Positions 1 to 6,360 of a stretch of DNA of 12,362 nt are shown piece by piece. The stretch comes from a bacterium (GTDB lineage Bacteria; Pseudomonadota; Alphaproteobacteria; Rhizobiales; Xanthobacteraceae). The stretch is from positions 1 to 12,362 of the forward strand of contig JAQSDT010000749.1 in NCBI GenBank assembly GCA_029946075.1. The letters run 5' to 3'. The notes below the pieces were generated by a model. The model did no database searches and was not told the origin of the DNA. It saw only the letters and a program-made list of their open reading frames with translations. The position numbers and the translations under genes are program-made. How positions within the stretch are numbered: position 1 is the stretch's first letter; every line of letters starts with the position of its first letter.

Positions 1-2
1 AG

Positions 3-650
3 GCGCTGGAACGCGAAGGCTGGACGCTGACCGATATCCTCATCACCCACCACCATCACGACCATGTCGGCGGCGTCGCCGAATTGAAGCAGAAATACAA
101 TTGCCGCGTCGTCGCCCCGAACGACGACTCCACCAAGATCGCCAATGTCGATGTCCGCACCGCCCATGGCGATATCGTCAAGGTCGGCAGCCTGCTGGCG
201 CGGGTGCTGGAAACGCCGGGCCATACGCTCGATCATATCTCCTATGTGTTCGACAGCGAGAAGGCGGTGTTCGCCGCCGACACGCTGTTCTCGATCGGCT
301 GCGGCCGCGTGTTCGAGGGCACCTATCCCATGATGTGGAATTCGCTTTTGAAGCTGCGCGCGCTGCCGGACGATTTCAAACTCTATTGCGGTCATGAATA
401 CACCGCGTCGAACGTCAAGTTCGCGCTGACCGTCGACGGCAACAATCCGGCGCTGAAGGCGCGCGCCGAGGAAGTGACGCGGCTGCGCGCCGACAACAAG
501 CCGACGATTCCCGTGCTGCTCGGCGACGAAAAGAAAGCCAACGTATTCCTGCGCGCCGACGATCCGCAGGTGGCGGCCAATCTGCACATGAAGGGCGCCA
601 GCGCGGCCGACGTGTTCGGCGAATTGCGCGAACGCAAGAACAAATCCTGA
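3..650 (+). CDS. gloB: Hydroxyacylglutathione hydrolase (glyoxalase II), 5'-truncated by the window edge
   Basis: This enzyme hydrolyses S-D-lactoylglutathione to D-lactate and glutathione, the second step of cytosolic methylglyoxal detoxification. The visible 215 residues are in frame from base 3, and the start lies outside the window. The family is about 255 residues long, so roughly 40 N-terminal residues are missing. The metallo-beta-lactamase metal motif THHHHDHVGG is at about bases 48-77. It is followed by TPGHTLDHI, by FAADTLFSIGCGRVFEGT carrying the bridging Asp, and by LYCGHEYT with the last His ligand. The C-terminal part, ending in PTIPVLLGDEKKANVFLRAD, matches the HAGH C-terminal domain that contacts glutathione. 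Its TGA shares one base with the ATG of the next gene, so the two are probably co-translated. The assignment is firm. A TTG at 84 lies after the metal motif and is not the start. Confidence 0.95.
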   Translation, partial: ALEREGWTLTDILITHHHHDHVGGVAELKQKYNCRVVAPNDDSTKIANVDVRTAHGDIVKVGSLLARVLETPGHTLDHISYVFDSEKAVFAADTLFSIGCGRVFEGTYPMMWNSLLKLRALPDDFKLYCGHEYTASNVKFALTVDGNNPALKARAEEVTRLRADNKPTIPVLLGDEKKANVFLRADDPQVAANLHMKGASAADVFGELRERKNKS

Positions 651-1084
651 TGGCGCTGCCGCGGGAAGCCGCCGCCATCATCGCGCGGCTCGGCCTGAAG
701 CCGCATCCGGAAGGCGGACATTACCGCGAGACGTTTCGCGACGAAAATGTGGACGCTGACGGGCGTTCACGTTCGACCGCGATCTATTTCCTGCTGGCGC
801 GCGGCGAACATTCGCACTGGCACCGCGTCGATGCCGTCGAGATCTGGCACTATCACGCCGGCAACCCGCTGACGCTGCGGATCGCGGATGGGGCTGGCGA
901 ACGCGTCGTTACACTCGGCGCCGATCTCGCCGCCGGAGAACTCCCGCAAGCCATCGTGCCCGCGCATGCGTGGCAGGCCGCCGAAAGCACCGGCGACTGG
1001 ACGCTGGTCGGCTGCACCGTCGCGCCCGGATTCGCATTTGCGACATTCGAGCTGGCGCCGAAGGATTGGAAGCCATCTTCGTAG
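650..1084 (+). CDS. Cupin domain protein, DUF985/Cupin_5 family
   Basis: This is a 144-residue protein of the DUF985 (Cupin_5) family, small single-domain cupins related to yeast YML079W whose substrate is not established. Family signatures run along the protein: HPEGGHYRETF (19-29), IYFLLARGEHSHWHRVD (45-61), EIWHYHAGNPLTLRI (64-78), LPQAIVPAHAWQAA (98-111) and LVGCTVAPGFAFATFEL (119-135). His56, His58, Glu64 and His67 are plausible metal or ligand residues of the beta barrel. The ATG overlaps the TGA of gloB by one base (TGATG), which implies translational coupling and possibly a link to detoxification. The TAG stop lies inside the left tip of a palindromic repeat. The family call is secure, the function unknown. 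Confidence 0.9.
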   Translation: MALPREAAAIIARLGLKPHPEGGHYRETFRDENVDADGRSRSTAIYFLLARGEHSHWHRVDAVEIWHYHAGNPLTLRIADGAGERVVTLGADLAAGELPQAIVPAHAWQAAESTGDWTLVGCTVAPGFAFATFELAPKDWKPSS

Positions 1085-1200
1085 GATGGGTGGAGCGCAG
1101 CGATACCCATCGATGCCGGTGCTTGCGGTGAGATGATGGGTATCGCGGAGCCTGTCATCGGGCGCGCATTCGCGCGACCCGTTGGCTCCACCCATCCTAC
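1081..1200. repeat. Palindromic intergenic repeat, copy 1 (family A), with an inserted hairpin
   Basis: The left arm (1081-1111) is identical over 31 bases to the left arms at 5376 and 7023. It is followed by a 23-base loop (1112-1134) and a split right arm, 1135-1146 plus 1185-1200. Between the two right-arm pieces, 38 bases (1147-1184) replace the 3 found in the other copies, making this copy 120 bp instead of 85. The loop matches that of copy 3 in nearly all positions. It sits between two convergent genes, where it may also act as a bidirectional terminator (inference). Confidence 0.9.
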
Positions 1201-2069
1201 GGGTTTTTCCGCAGCACCATATCCTTTGCCGCGATCAAACCGCCTCCGGCGATCAGGATCGCGGCGATGGCGATCGTCGCGGTCGGCTGCGCGTAGCCCG
1301 CGAGAATGAGAAATGCGGTCGACAGCAGCGGCGTCGCGTAGGACGCCGCGCCGAGCACGCGGATGTCGCCGCGCTTCATGCCGATGTCCCAGACAAAGAA
1401 CGCGGCGCCGACCGGGCCGATGCCGAGCGCAATGATCGCAAGCCACGGCCCGATCGTGTCGGGCCACACGGTGGTCTCAACCATGAGATGGACGAGCCAT
1501 GCGAGCGCCGCGGTGACGAGGCAGAAACCGGCCACCGCATCGGTCGGCACGGCCTTCAGCCGGCGCGACATCACCGAATAGGCCGCCCAGACGAACGCGG
1601 CTACAAAGGCGGCGGCTAATCCCGGCAACTGGCCGGGCGCAAATCCGCCGATGTTGCCGGCGAGGAGCAGCACCGTGCCGGCGAGGCCGAGCAGCGCGCC
1701 GATGATATGGTGCGACGCCAGTTTTTCACCCGGCAGGAACGACGAGAACAACACGATCAGCAGCGGCCAGAGATAATTCAACAGACCGGCTTCCGCCGGC
1801 GGCGCGAAGCGCAGCGCGAGGAAATACAGCGCGTGATAGCCGAACAGCCCGCCGACGCCGACGGCCCAGGCGACGGGCGACTGCTTCAATGCGCCGAAGG
1901 CCGAGGGGCGGAACAGGAAGCTGGCGAACGCCACAGCCGCGCCGATCGCAAACGTCATGGCGGCGAGCTGGAACGCGGGGATCTTTCCGGTCGCGACCGT
2001 CAGCACGGATAATAGCGACCACATCAGGATGGCGGTCAGGCCGATCAGCGTGGCGGTGCGGGGGGTCAT
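1197..2069 (-). CDS. DMT-superfamily (EamA) exporter, YddG-like
   Basis: This is a 290-residue inner-membrane protein with about ten hydrophobic segments arranged as two EamA repeats, the drug/metabolite transporter architecture. Internal signatures resemble the YddG aromatic amino acid exporter branch: GYHALYFLALRFAPPAEAGL (about 78-97), NYLWPLLIVLFSSFLPGEKL (98-117) and GPVGAAFFVWDIGMKRGDIR (218-237). Export of aromatic or other neutral amino acids is therefore plausible, but the substrate cannot be read from the sequence. I chose the ATG at 2069, with GAGA about ten bases upstream; an in-frame GTG two codons earlier (2075) sits too close to that site. The gene is squeezed between two repeats: its TAG stop lies in the tip of repeat family A, and a compound repeat begins 17 bp upstream of its start, so its promoter must lie in or beyond the repeat. 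Confidence 0.88.
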   Translation of the reverse strand: MTPRTATLIGLTAILMWSLLSVLTVATGKIPAFQLAAMTFAIGAAVAFASFLFRPSAFGALKQSPVAWAVGVGGLFGYHALYFLALRFAPPAEAGLLNYLWPLLIVLFSSFLPGEKLASHHIIGALLGLAGTVLLLAGNIGGFAPGQLPGLAAAFVAAFVWAAYSVMSRRLKAVPTDAVAGFCLVTAALAWLVHLMVETTVWPDTIGPWLAIIALGIGPVGAAFFVWDIGMKRGDIRVLGAASYATPLLSTAFLILAGYAQPTATIAIAAILIAGGGLIAAKDMVLRKNP

Positions 2070-2086
2070 CAGCACAAATTCTCTGT

Positions 2087-2211
2087 CGTCATGGCCGGGC
2101 GTAGCCGTCCGAAGGACGGCGTCGCTTACGCTCGCCTATGCCCGGCCATCCACGTCTTGCTTGCCGCTAGTTGTAAAGACGTGGATGCCCGGGACAAGCC
2201 CGGGCATGACG
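2087..2211. repeat. Compound palindromic intergenic repeat (three nested hairpins)
   Basis: The outer ends are near-perfect inverted copies (CGTCATGGCCGGGC against GCCCGGGCATGACG). Inside are three hairpins in series: ATGGCCGGGCGTAG (2091-2104) with CTATGCCCGGCCAT (2136-2149), ATCCACGTCTT (2148-2158) with AAGACGTGGAT (2176-2186), and GCCCGGG with CCCGGGC (2187-2205). From memory, elements of this form are abundant between Bradyrhizobium genes; I could not search for other copies. It lies between the stop of phaB and the start of the exporter gene, both on the minus strand. There is no T tract, so it is not a typical intrinsic terminator. Confidence 0.8.
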
Positions 2212-2259
2212 TCTCATTTTGAATTTGGCAGATCGCTTGTCCGCGAACGGATCGGCGAA

Positions 2260-2985
2260 TCACACCATGTACTGACCGCCGTTGACGGTCATCGTCGATC
2301 CCGTGATGCCGCCAGCCTCATCCGCCGCAAGAAACACCACGGCGCGGGCGATTTCCTCGGGTTCGCCGAGGCGGTTGACCGGGATCAGCGGCAGGATGCT
2401 CTTTTCCAGCACGTCCTTCGGCACCGCCTGCACCATTTCGGTATTGATATAGCCGGGGCAGATCGCGTTCACCGTGATGCCGCCCTTGGCGTTCTCCAGC
2501 GCGAGCGCCTTGGTGAAGCCGATGTCGCCGGCCTTGGCCGCCGAATAATTCACCTGGCCGAACTGGCCCTTCTGGCCGTTGATCGAGGAGATGTTGATGA
2601 CGCGGCCGAACTTGCGGGCGCGCATGCCTTCGATCACCTGGCGCGTCATGTTGAACAGCGAACCGAGATTGGTGTTGATGACCGCGTTCCACTGATCGAG
2701 CGTCATCTTGTGGAAGGCGCCGTCCTTGGTGATCCCGGCATTGTTGACGAGAACGTCGACCGGGCCGAGATCGGCCTCGACCTGCTTGACGCCGGCGGCG
2801 CAGGCGTCAAACGAGCTGACGTCCCATTTGTAGACGGGGATGCCGGTGTCGGCCTTGAATTTCTCGGCGGCAGCGTCGTTGCCGGCATAGCTCGCCGCGA
2901 CCTTGTAGCCCGCAGCCTTCAGCGCCTTGCTGATCGCAGCCCCGATGCCCCTCGTGCCTCCCGTTACCAATGCAACACGTGCCAT
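2260..2985 (-). CDS. phaB: Acetoacetyl-CoA reductase (NADPH), PHB pathway
   Basis: This short-chain dehydrogenase reduces acetoacetyl-CoA to (R)-3-hydroxybutyryl-CoA, the second step of polyhydroxybutyrate synthesis. The protein has 241 residues, the usual PhaB size. The nucleotide-binding motif TGGTRGIG is at 8-15 and the structural NNAG at 81-84. The catalytic residues are Ser134, Tyr147 and Lys151. Gln141 and Gln144 align with the substrate-contacting glutamines described for Cupriavidus PhaB, and the chain ends in NGGQYMV as in PhaB and FabG relatives. I chose the ATG at 2985 because AGGGAGG lies just upstream; a reading frame open to 3072 adds 29 residues with no family counterpart. It follows phaA on the same strand after a 204-bp spacer with two hairpins. 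FabG is the nearest alternative, but the phaA and phaR context settles it. Confidence 0.96.
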   Translation of the reverse strand: MARVALVTGGTRGIGAAISKALKAAGYKVAASYAGNDAAAEKFKADTGIPVYKWDVSSFDACAAGVKQVEADLGPVDVLVNNAGITKDGAFHKMTLDQWNAVINTNLGSLFNMTRQVIEGMRARKFGRVINISSINGQKGQFGQVNYSAAKAGDIGFTKALALENAKGGITVNAICPGYINTEMVQAVPKDVLEKSILPLIPVNRLGEPEEIARAVVFLAADEAGGITGSTMTVNGGQYMV

Positions 2986-3062
2986 GCGTAGTCCTCCCTT
3001 GGTGCTCTTCTCACTGTGCCGGAATTGTCCCGGTCTTTTGACGAATCTCAGTGTTCTGCCTT

Positions 3063-3083
3063 GAAGCGCCATTGATGCGCTTC
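3063..3083 (-). other. Hairpin in the phaA-phaB spacer
   Basis: GAAGCGC and GCGCTTC form a perfect seven-pair stem around a seven-base loop. It sits 8 bases beyond the terminator-like hairpin at 3092-3118, in the leader of phaB. It has no T tract. It could protect the 5' end of a processed phaB message (inference). Confidence 0.45.
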
Positions 3084-3090
3084 GGAGATG

Positions 3091-3118
3091 AAAATGCCCG
3101 GCGCGAGACCGGGCATTT
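3091..3118 (-). terminator. Terminator-like hairpin after phaA
   Basis: Read on the minus strand, AAATGCCCGG and CCGGGCATTT pair perfectly over ten bases around a seven-base loop, and the strand continues into TTTTC. It begins 71 bases after the phaA stop and 105 bases before the phaB start. It would reduce read-through from phaA into phaB. The T tract is short, so termination may be partial. Confidence 0.6.
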
Positions 3119-3189
3119 CCTTCTTATCAGTTCAAGCTGCGGCCGACAGATGATCTTTTCATCATTCAACCAGTCACCCTGCTGTTAGT

Positions 3190-4368
<1,179 letters not shown>

Positions 4369-4451
4369 GGACATCTCCTTATGGGGTTTCTTTGAGGGCT
4401 GGAGTTTCTTCGACGGCGGGCGGGCCGGATGGCGAGCCTGTCTCTCACCCC

Positions 4452-4480
4452 ATCCTGTTAACCTCATTGATCCCTGTCAA
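4452..4480 (-). promoter_or_regulatory. Candidate phaA promoter
   Basis: On the minus strand a perfect TTGACA (4480-4475) is followed after 17 bases by CAGGAT (4457-4452), a weak -10 match of three in six. Transcription would begin near 4445, giving a leader of about 75 bases to the phaA ATG. The -35 is convincing and the -10 is not, which would fit a promoter helped by an activator. Confidence 0.4.
4467..4480. promoter_or_regulatory. FNR/FixK-like palindrome upstream of phaA
   Basis: TTGATCCCTGTCAA fits the Crp/Fnr-family pattern TTGA-N6-TCAA used by FixK and Fnr proteins, one base away from the full TTGAT-N4-ATCAA consensus. It overlaps the TTGACA element of the candidate phaA promoter, 87 bp upstream of the phaA start. 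Oxygen-responsive control of PHB synthesis would make biological sense, but binding is inferred from the motif alone. Confidence 0.45.
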
Positions 4481-4610
4481 TCGGCCCGAGCCCAAATTCG
4501 TGCCGCGACGCATTCAAATTGGTCCCCGTGGGGGTTTCCATAGCAGCGTCCATGCCTTGGAATTAACCGTGCCGCACAAAACGGTAGCCGAACGGCATTG
4601 AAAATGCTTA

Positions 4611-4629
4611 CTTTGCTGCGTTGCGTTGC
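4611..4629 (+). promoter_or_regulatory. TGC-rich candidate PhaR binding site
   Basis: CTTTGCTGCGTTGCGTTGC packs four TGC units into 19 bases, 59 bp upstream of the phaR start. PhaR proteins of Paracoccus and Rhodobacter are known to bind TGC-rich sequence in front of their own gene and the phasin gene. Autorepression of phaR from this site is therefore likely, by analogy only. Confidence 0.45.
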
Positions 4630-4688
4630 TCGTCTGCCCTTCGGCGCTGCCGTCGGGTTCCCCCGCTCTCGGTGTATTGTGTGAGCTT

Positions 4689-5288
4689 ATGGCAAAGTCA
4701 GACCAACCTACGACGATCAAGAAATACGCCAACCGGCGGCTCTATAATACCGGCACCAGCACCTATGTGACGCTCGAGGATCTCGCAGCGATGGTGAAGG
4801 ATGGCGAGGACTTTCTCGTCTACGACGCCAAGACCGGCGACGACATCACGCGCTCGGTGCTGGCGCAGATCATCTTCGAACAGGAAAACAAGGCGGGGCA
4901 GAATTTGCTGCCGACCACGTTCCTGCGCCAGCTGATCCGCTTCTACGGCGACAGCATGCAGATGGTGGTGCCGAAATATCTCGAGCAGTCGATCGACACG
5001 CTGACGCGCGAGCAGGAAAAGTTCCGCAAGCAGCTCACCAACACCTTCAGCGGGACGCCGTTCGCGCCGCTCGAGGAACACGTCCGCCGCAACATGGAAC
5101 TGTTTCAGCAGACGTTCTCGATGTTCAAGCCGTTCGTGCCGCCACGTGGTGGAGTGAGCGCCGTCGAACCGGAAAAGGTGCCGGAGCCGGCGGTTGACGA
5201 TGGCAACATCGACGACCTGCGCCGCCAGATGAAAGACATGCAGGAACGCCTCGAGCGCATGTCGAAAGAGCCGAAGAAGGAAGAGTAG
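4689..5288 (+). CDS. phaR: PHB synthesis regulator PhaR (PHB/DNA-binding repressor)
   Basis: PhaR senses nascent PHB: free protein represses phasin genes and its own gene, and binding to polymer releases the DNA. The protein has 199 residues. The PHB/PHA accumulation regulator DNA-binding domain covers about 9-70 and shows the hallmark KKYANRRLYN, then YVTLEDLAAMV, VYDAKTGDDITRSVLAQIIFEQE. A second, PHB-accumulation domain spans about 72-115. A Pro-rich linker (150-168) leads to a charged, probably coiled-coil end (174-199). I chose the ATG at 4689 because family members begin just before the KKYANRRLYN motif; the frame is open to 4626 but the 21 extra residues look unlike the family. It is divergent from phaA and followed by a strong intrinsic terminator. 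Confidence 0.96.
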   Translation: MAKSDQPTTIKKYANRRLYNTGTSTYVTLEDLAAMVKDGEDFLVYDAKTGDDITRSVLAQIIFEQENKAGQNLLPTTFLRQLIRFYGDSMQMVVPKYLEQSIDTLTREQEKFRKQLTNTFSGTPFAPLEEHVRRNMELFQQTFSMFKPFVPPRGGVSAVEPEKVPEPAVDDGNIDDLRRQMKDMQERLERMSKEPKKEE

Positions 5289-5318
5289 GTTCTTTCGCAC
5301 GTATCCGATTTTGTCGTG

Positions 5319-5350
5319 ATGGCCGGGCTTAGTCCCGGCCATTTTCGTTT
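5319..5350 (+). terminator. Intrinsic terminator after phaR
   Basis: ATGGCCGGG (5319-5327) and CCCGGCCAT (5334-5342) form a nine-pair GC-rich stem with a six-base loop, followed by TTTCGTTT. It lies 30 bases after the phaR stop and would end that transcript. The stem resembles the first hairpin of the compound repeat at 2087-2211. Confidence 0.8.
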
Positions 5351-5375
5351 GGGACGATGGGCGTGCGGCGCACAT

Positions 5376-5460
5376 GTAGGATGGGTGGAGCGCAGCGATA
5401 CCCATCAAGGCCGGGGCCACCGAGACGGCGATGGGTATCGCTGCGCTCCACCCATCCTAC
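5376..5460. repeat. Palindromic intergenic repeat, copy 2 (family A), perfect arms
   Basis: A 31-base left arm (5376-5406) and a 31-base right arm (5430-5460) are exact reverse complements around a 23-base loop. The loop sequence differs from those of copies 1 and 3, although its length is the same. The arms contain CGATACCCATC and the tip GTAGGATGGG. It lies between the phaR terminator and the promoter of the arsR-type operon. Confidence 0.93.
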
Positions 5461-5477
5461 GGGATGTCACCCCCCCC

Positions 5478-5506
5478 TTGACCCGCGGCTTCACATCCCT
5501 TATTTA
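5478..5506 (+). promoter_or_regulatory. Candidate promoter of the ArsR/SRPBCC/GST operon
   Basis: TTGACC (5478-5483) is followed after exactly 17 bases by TATTTA (5501-5506). The -35 matches five of six consensus bases and the -10 three of six. Transcription would begin near 5513, inside the tandem palindromes, leaving a leader of about 30 bases. Just before it lies the end of repeat copy 2. Confidence 0.5.
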
Positions 5507-5535
5507 GCCAATCAGCTAATTAGCCAGAAAGCTAA
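5504..5535. promoter_or_regulatory. Tandem 16-bp palindromes, likely ArsR-family operator
   Basis: TTAGCCAATCAGCTAA (5504-5519) is followed with no gap by TTAGCCAGAAAGCTAA (5520-5535). Each has the symmetric form TTAGC-N6-GCTAA. Together they overlap the candidate -10 and the probable transcription start, and end seven bases before the ATG of the ArsR-family gene. Position and symmetry fit an autorepressor operator for two winged-helix dimers. The AT-rich sequence stands out in this GC-rich window. Confidence 0.65.
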
Positions 5536-5542
5536 ATATGCC

Positions 5543-5887
5543 ATGACGGATTCCCTGAGCGTGACACTGGCGGCGCTGGCCGATCCGACCCGGCGGGCCA
5601 TCCTCGCCCGATTGAGCAAGGGCGAGGCCACCGTGAACGAACTGGCCGAGCCGTTCGACATGTCGCTGCCCTCGATCTCGCGGCATCTGAAAGTGCTGGA
5701 AGGCGCCGGCCTGATCACCCGGGGACGCCAGGCGCAATGGCGGCCGTGCAAGCTCGAGCTCGCGCCGCTGAAGCAGGTCGACGGGTGGCTCGGGAAATAT
5801 CGCAAGTTCTGGTCGGGAAGTTTCGACCGGATGGACGTGCTGCTGGCCGAACTCACCACACCTCCGAAAAAGGGACGCAAGCAGTGA
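5543..5887 (+). CDS. ArsR-family winged-helix transcriptional regulator
   Basis: This is a 114-residue DNA-binding protein. The fold starts with LAALADPTRRAIL (9-21); the recognition helix region is SLPSISRHLKVLEGAGLI (41-58), and the wing is RGRQAQWRPCKL (60-71). The metal-binding ELCVCDL motif of ArsR/SmtB sensors is absent (VNELAEPFDM stands in its place). The C-terminal pattern WLGKYRKFWSGSFDRMDVLL is typical of the ArsR subgroup encoded beside SRPBCC proteins, so it probably senses an organic ligand or partner rather than a metal. I chose the ATG at 5543, just after two tandem palindromes that look like its operator. No strong ribosome-binding site is visible. Its TGA overlaps the GTG of the next gene by two bases. 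Confidence 0.92.
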   Translation: MTDSLSVTLAALADPTRRAILARLSKGEATVNELAEPFDMSLPSISRHLKVLEGAGLITRGRQAQWRPCKLELAPLKQVDGWLGKYRKFWSGSFDRMDVLLAELTTPPKKGRKQ

Positions 5888-6360
5888 GCGCGGTTGGCAT
5901 CGACGAACTCCTGATCGCGCGCGAATTCACTGCGCCGGTCGAACTGGTGTTCCGGCTCTGGCAGAGCCGCGACCACATGATCCGGTGGTGGGGACCCGAG
6001 GGATTTACCGCGATCGAATTCGACTGGGAGCTGACGCCCGGCCGGCCGTGGCGCGGCGCCATGACATCGAAAGAATATGGTGTCTCGCGATTTGCCGGCA
6101 TCATCCGCCAGGTGGAAGCCAACCGGCGCATCGTCTTCACGTTCCGGTGGGGCGACGCTACGGAGGTCCATCCGGAGACGCTGGTGACCGTGACCTTCGC
6201 CGAGAAGGACGGCGGCACCGTCCAGAAATTCCATCAGACGCCGTTCACCAGCGAGGCGATCCGCGACAGCCATGTCGGCGGCTGGAACTCGCTGTTCAAC
6301 AAGCAGCAGATCTATTTCGAAAACTTCGCCGTCGCCGAACAAAACGGATTTCGCGCATGA
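5884..6360 (+). CDS. SRPBCC/AHSA1-domain protein
   Basis: This is a 158-residue single-domain START-like (SRPBCC, activator of Hsp90 ATPase homologue 1-like) protein with a helix-grip fold that usually binds a hydrophobic ligand. Signatures are IAREFTAPVELVFRLWQSRD (11-30), IRWWGPEGFT (33-42), FAGIIRQVEANRRIVFTF (70-87), VTVTFAEKDGGT (101-112) and the closing helix HVGGWNSLFNKQQIYF (130-145). The GTG start at 5884 overlaps the stop of the regulator gene (GTGA) and has AAGGGA eight bases upstream. The TGA in turn overlaps the ATG of the GST gene. ArsR plus AHSA1 pairs are widespread in bacteria, mostly without known substrate. The frame is open further upstream, but those codons lie inside the regulator gene. 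Confidence 0.9.
   Translation: MSAVGIDELLIAREFTAPVELVFRLWQSRDHMIRWWGPEGFTAIEFDWELTPGRPWRGAMTSKEYGVSRFAGIIRQVEANRRIVFTFRWGDATEVHPETLVTVTFAEKDGGTVQKFHQTPFTSEAIRDSHVGGWNSLFNKQQIYFENFAVAEQNGFRA

Larger units (their letters stand above)
4369..4688. other. phaA-phaR divergent intergenic control region
   Basis: These 320 bp hold no convincing gene; the open frames across them are short and have no start with a ribosome-binding site. From left to right they contain the phaA ribosome-binding site (AAGGAG, minus strand), a candidate phaA promoter with TTGACA at 4480-4475, a 14-bp palindrome overlapping it, and a TGC-rich run at 4611-4629 near phaR. A clear sigma-70 promoter for phaR was not found. Confidence 0.7.

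Noticed and set aside
1081..1200. CRISPR-like or mobile gene cassette at the repeats
   Set aside because: There are single dispersed palindromes, not regularly spaced direct repeats, and no transposase, integrase or cas gene lies in the window.
1957..2991. Open frame of 344 codons across the exporter 5' end, the compound repeat and phaB antisense
   Set aside because: It crosses a repeat and runs antisense to two solid genes, with composition typical of a shadow frame.
2986..3072. Extended N-terminus of phaB (29 extra residues)
   Set aside because: A strong AGGGAGG site precedes the ATG at 2985, the 241-aa product matches PhaB length, and the extension is basic and overlaps the hairpin at 3063-3083.
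4375..4467. Extended N-terminus of phaA
   Set aside because: AAGGAG six bases before 4368 fixes the start, and catalytic residue numbers then coincide with the classic thiolase; the extension also covers the candidate promoter.
4626..4688. Extended N-terminus of phaR
   Set aside because: The 21 extra residues are Ser/Pro/Leu-rich and unlike PhaR; the frame begins within the TGC-rich putative operator.
5316..5507. Short open frames over repeat copy 2
   Set aside because: They consist of translated terminator and palindrome sequence with no ribosome-binding site.
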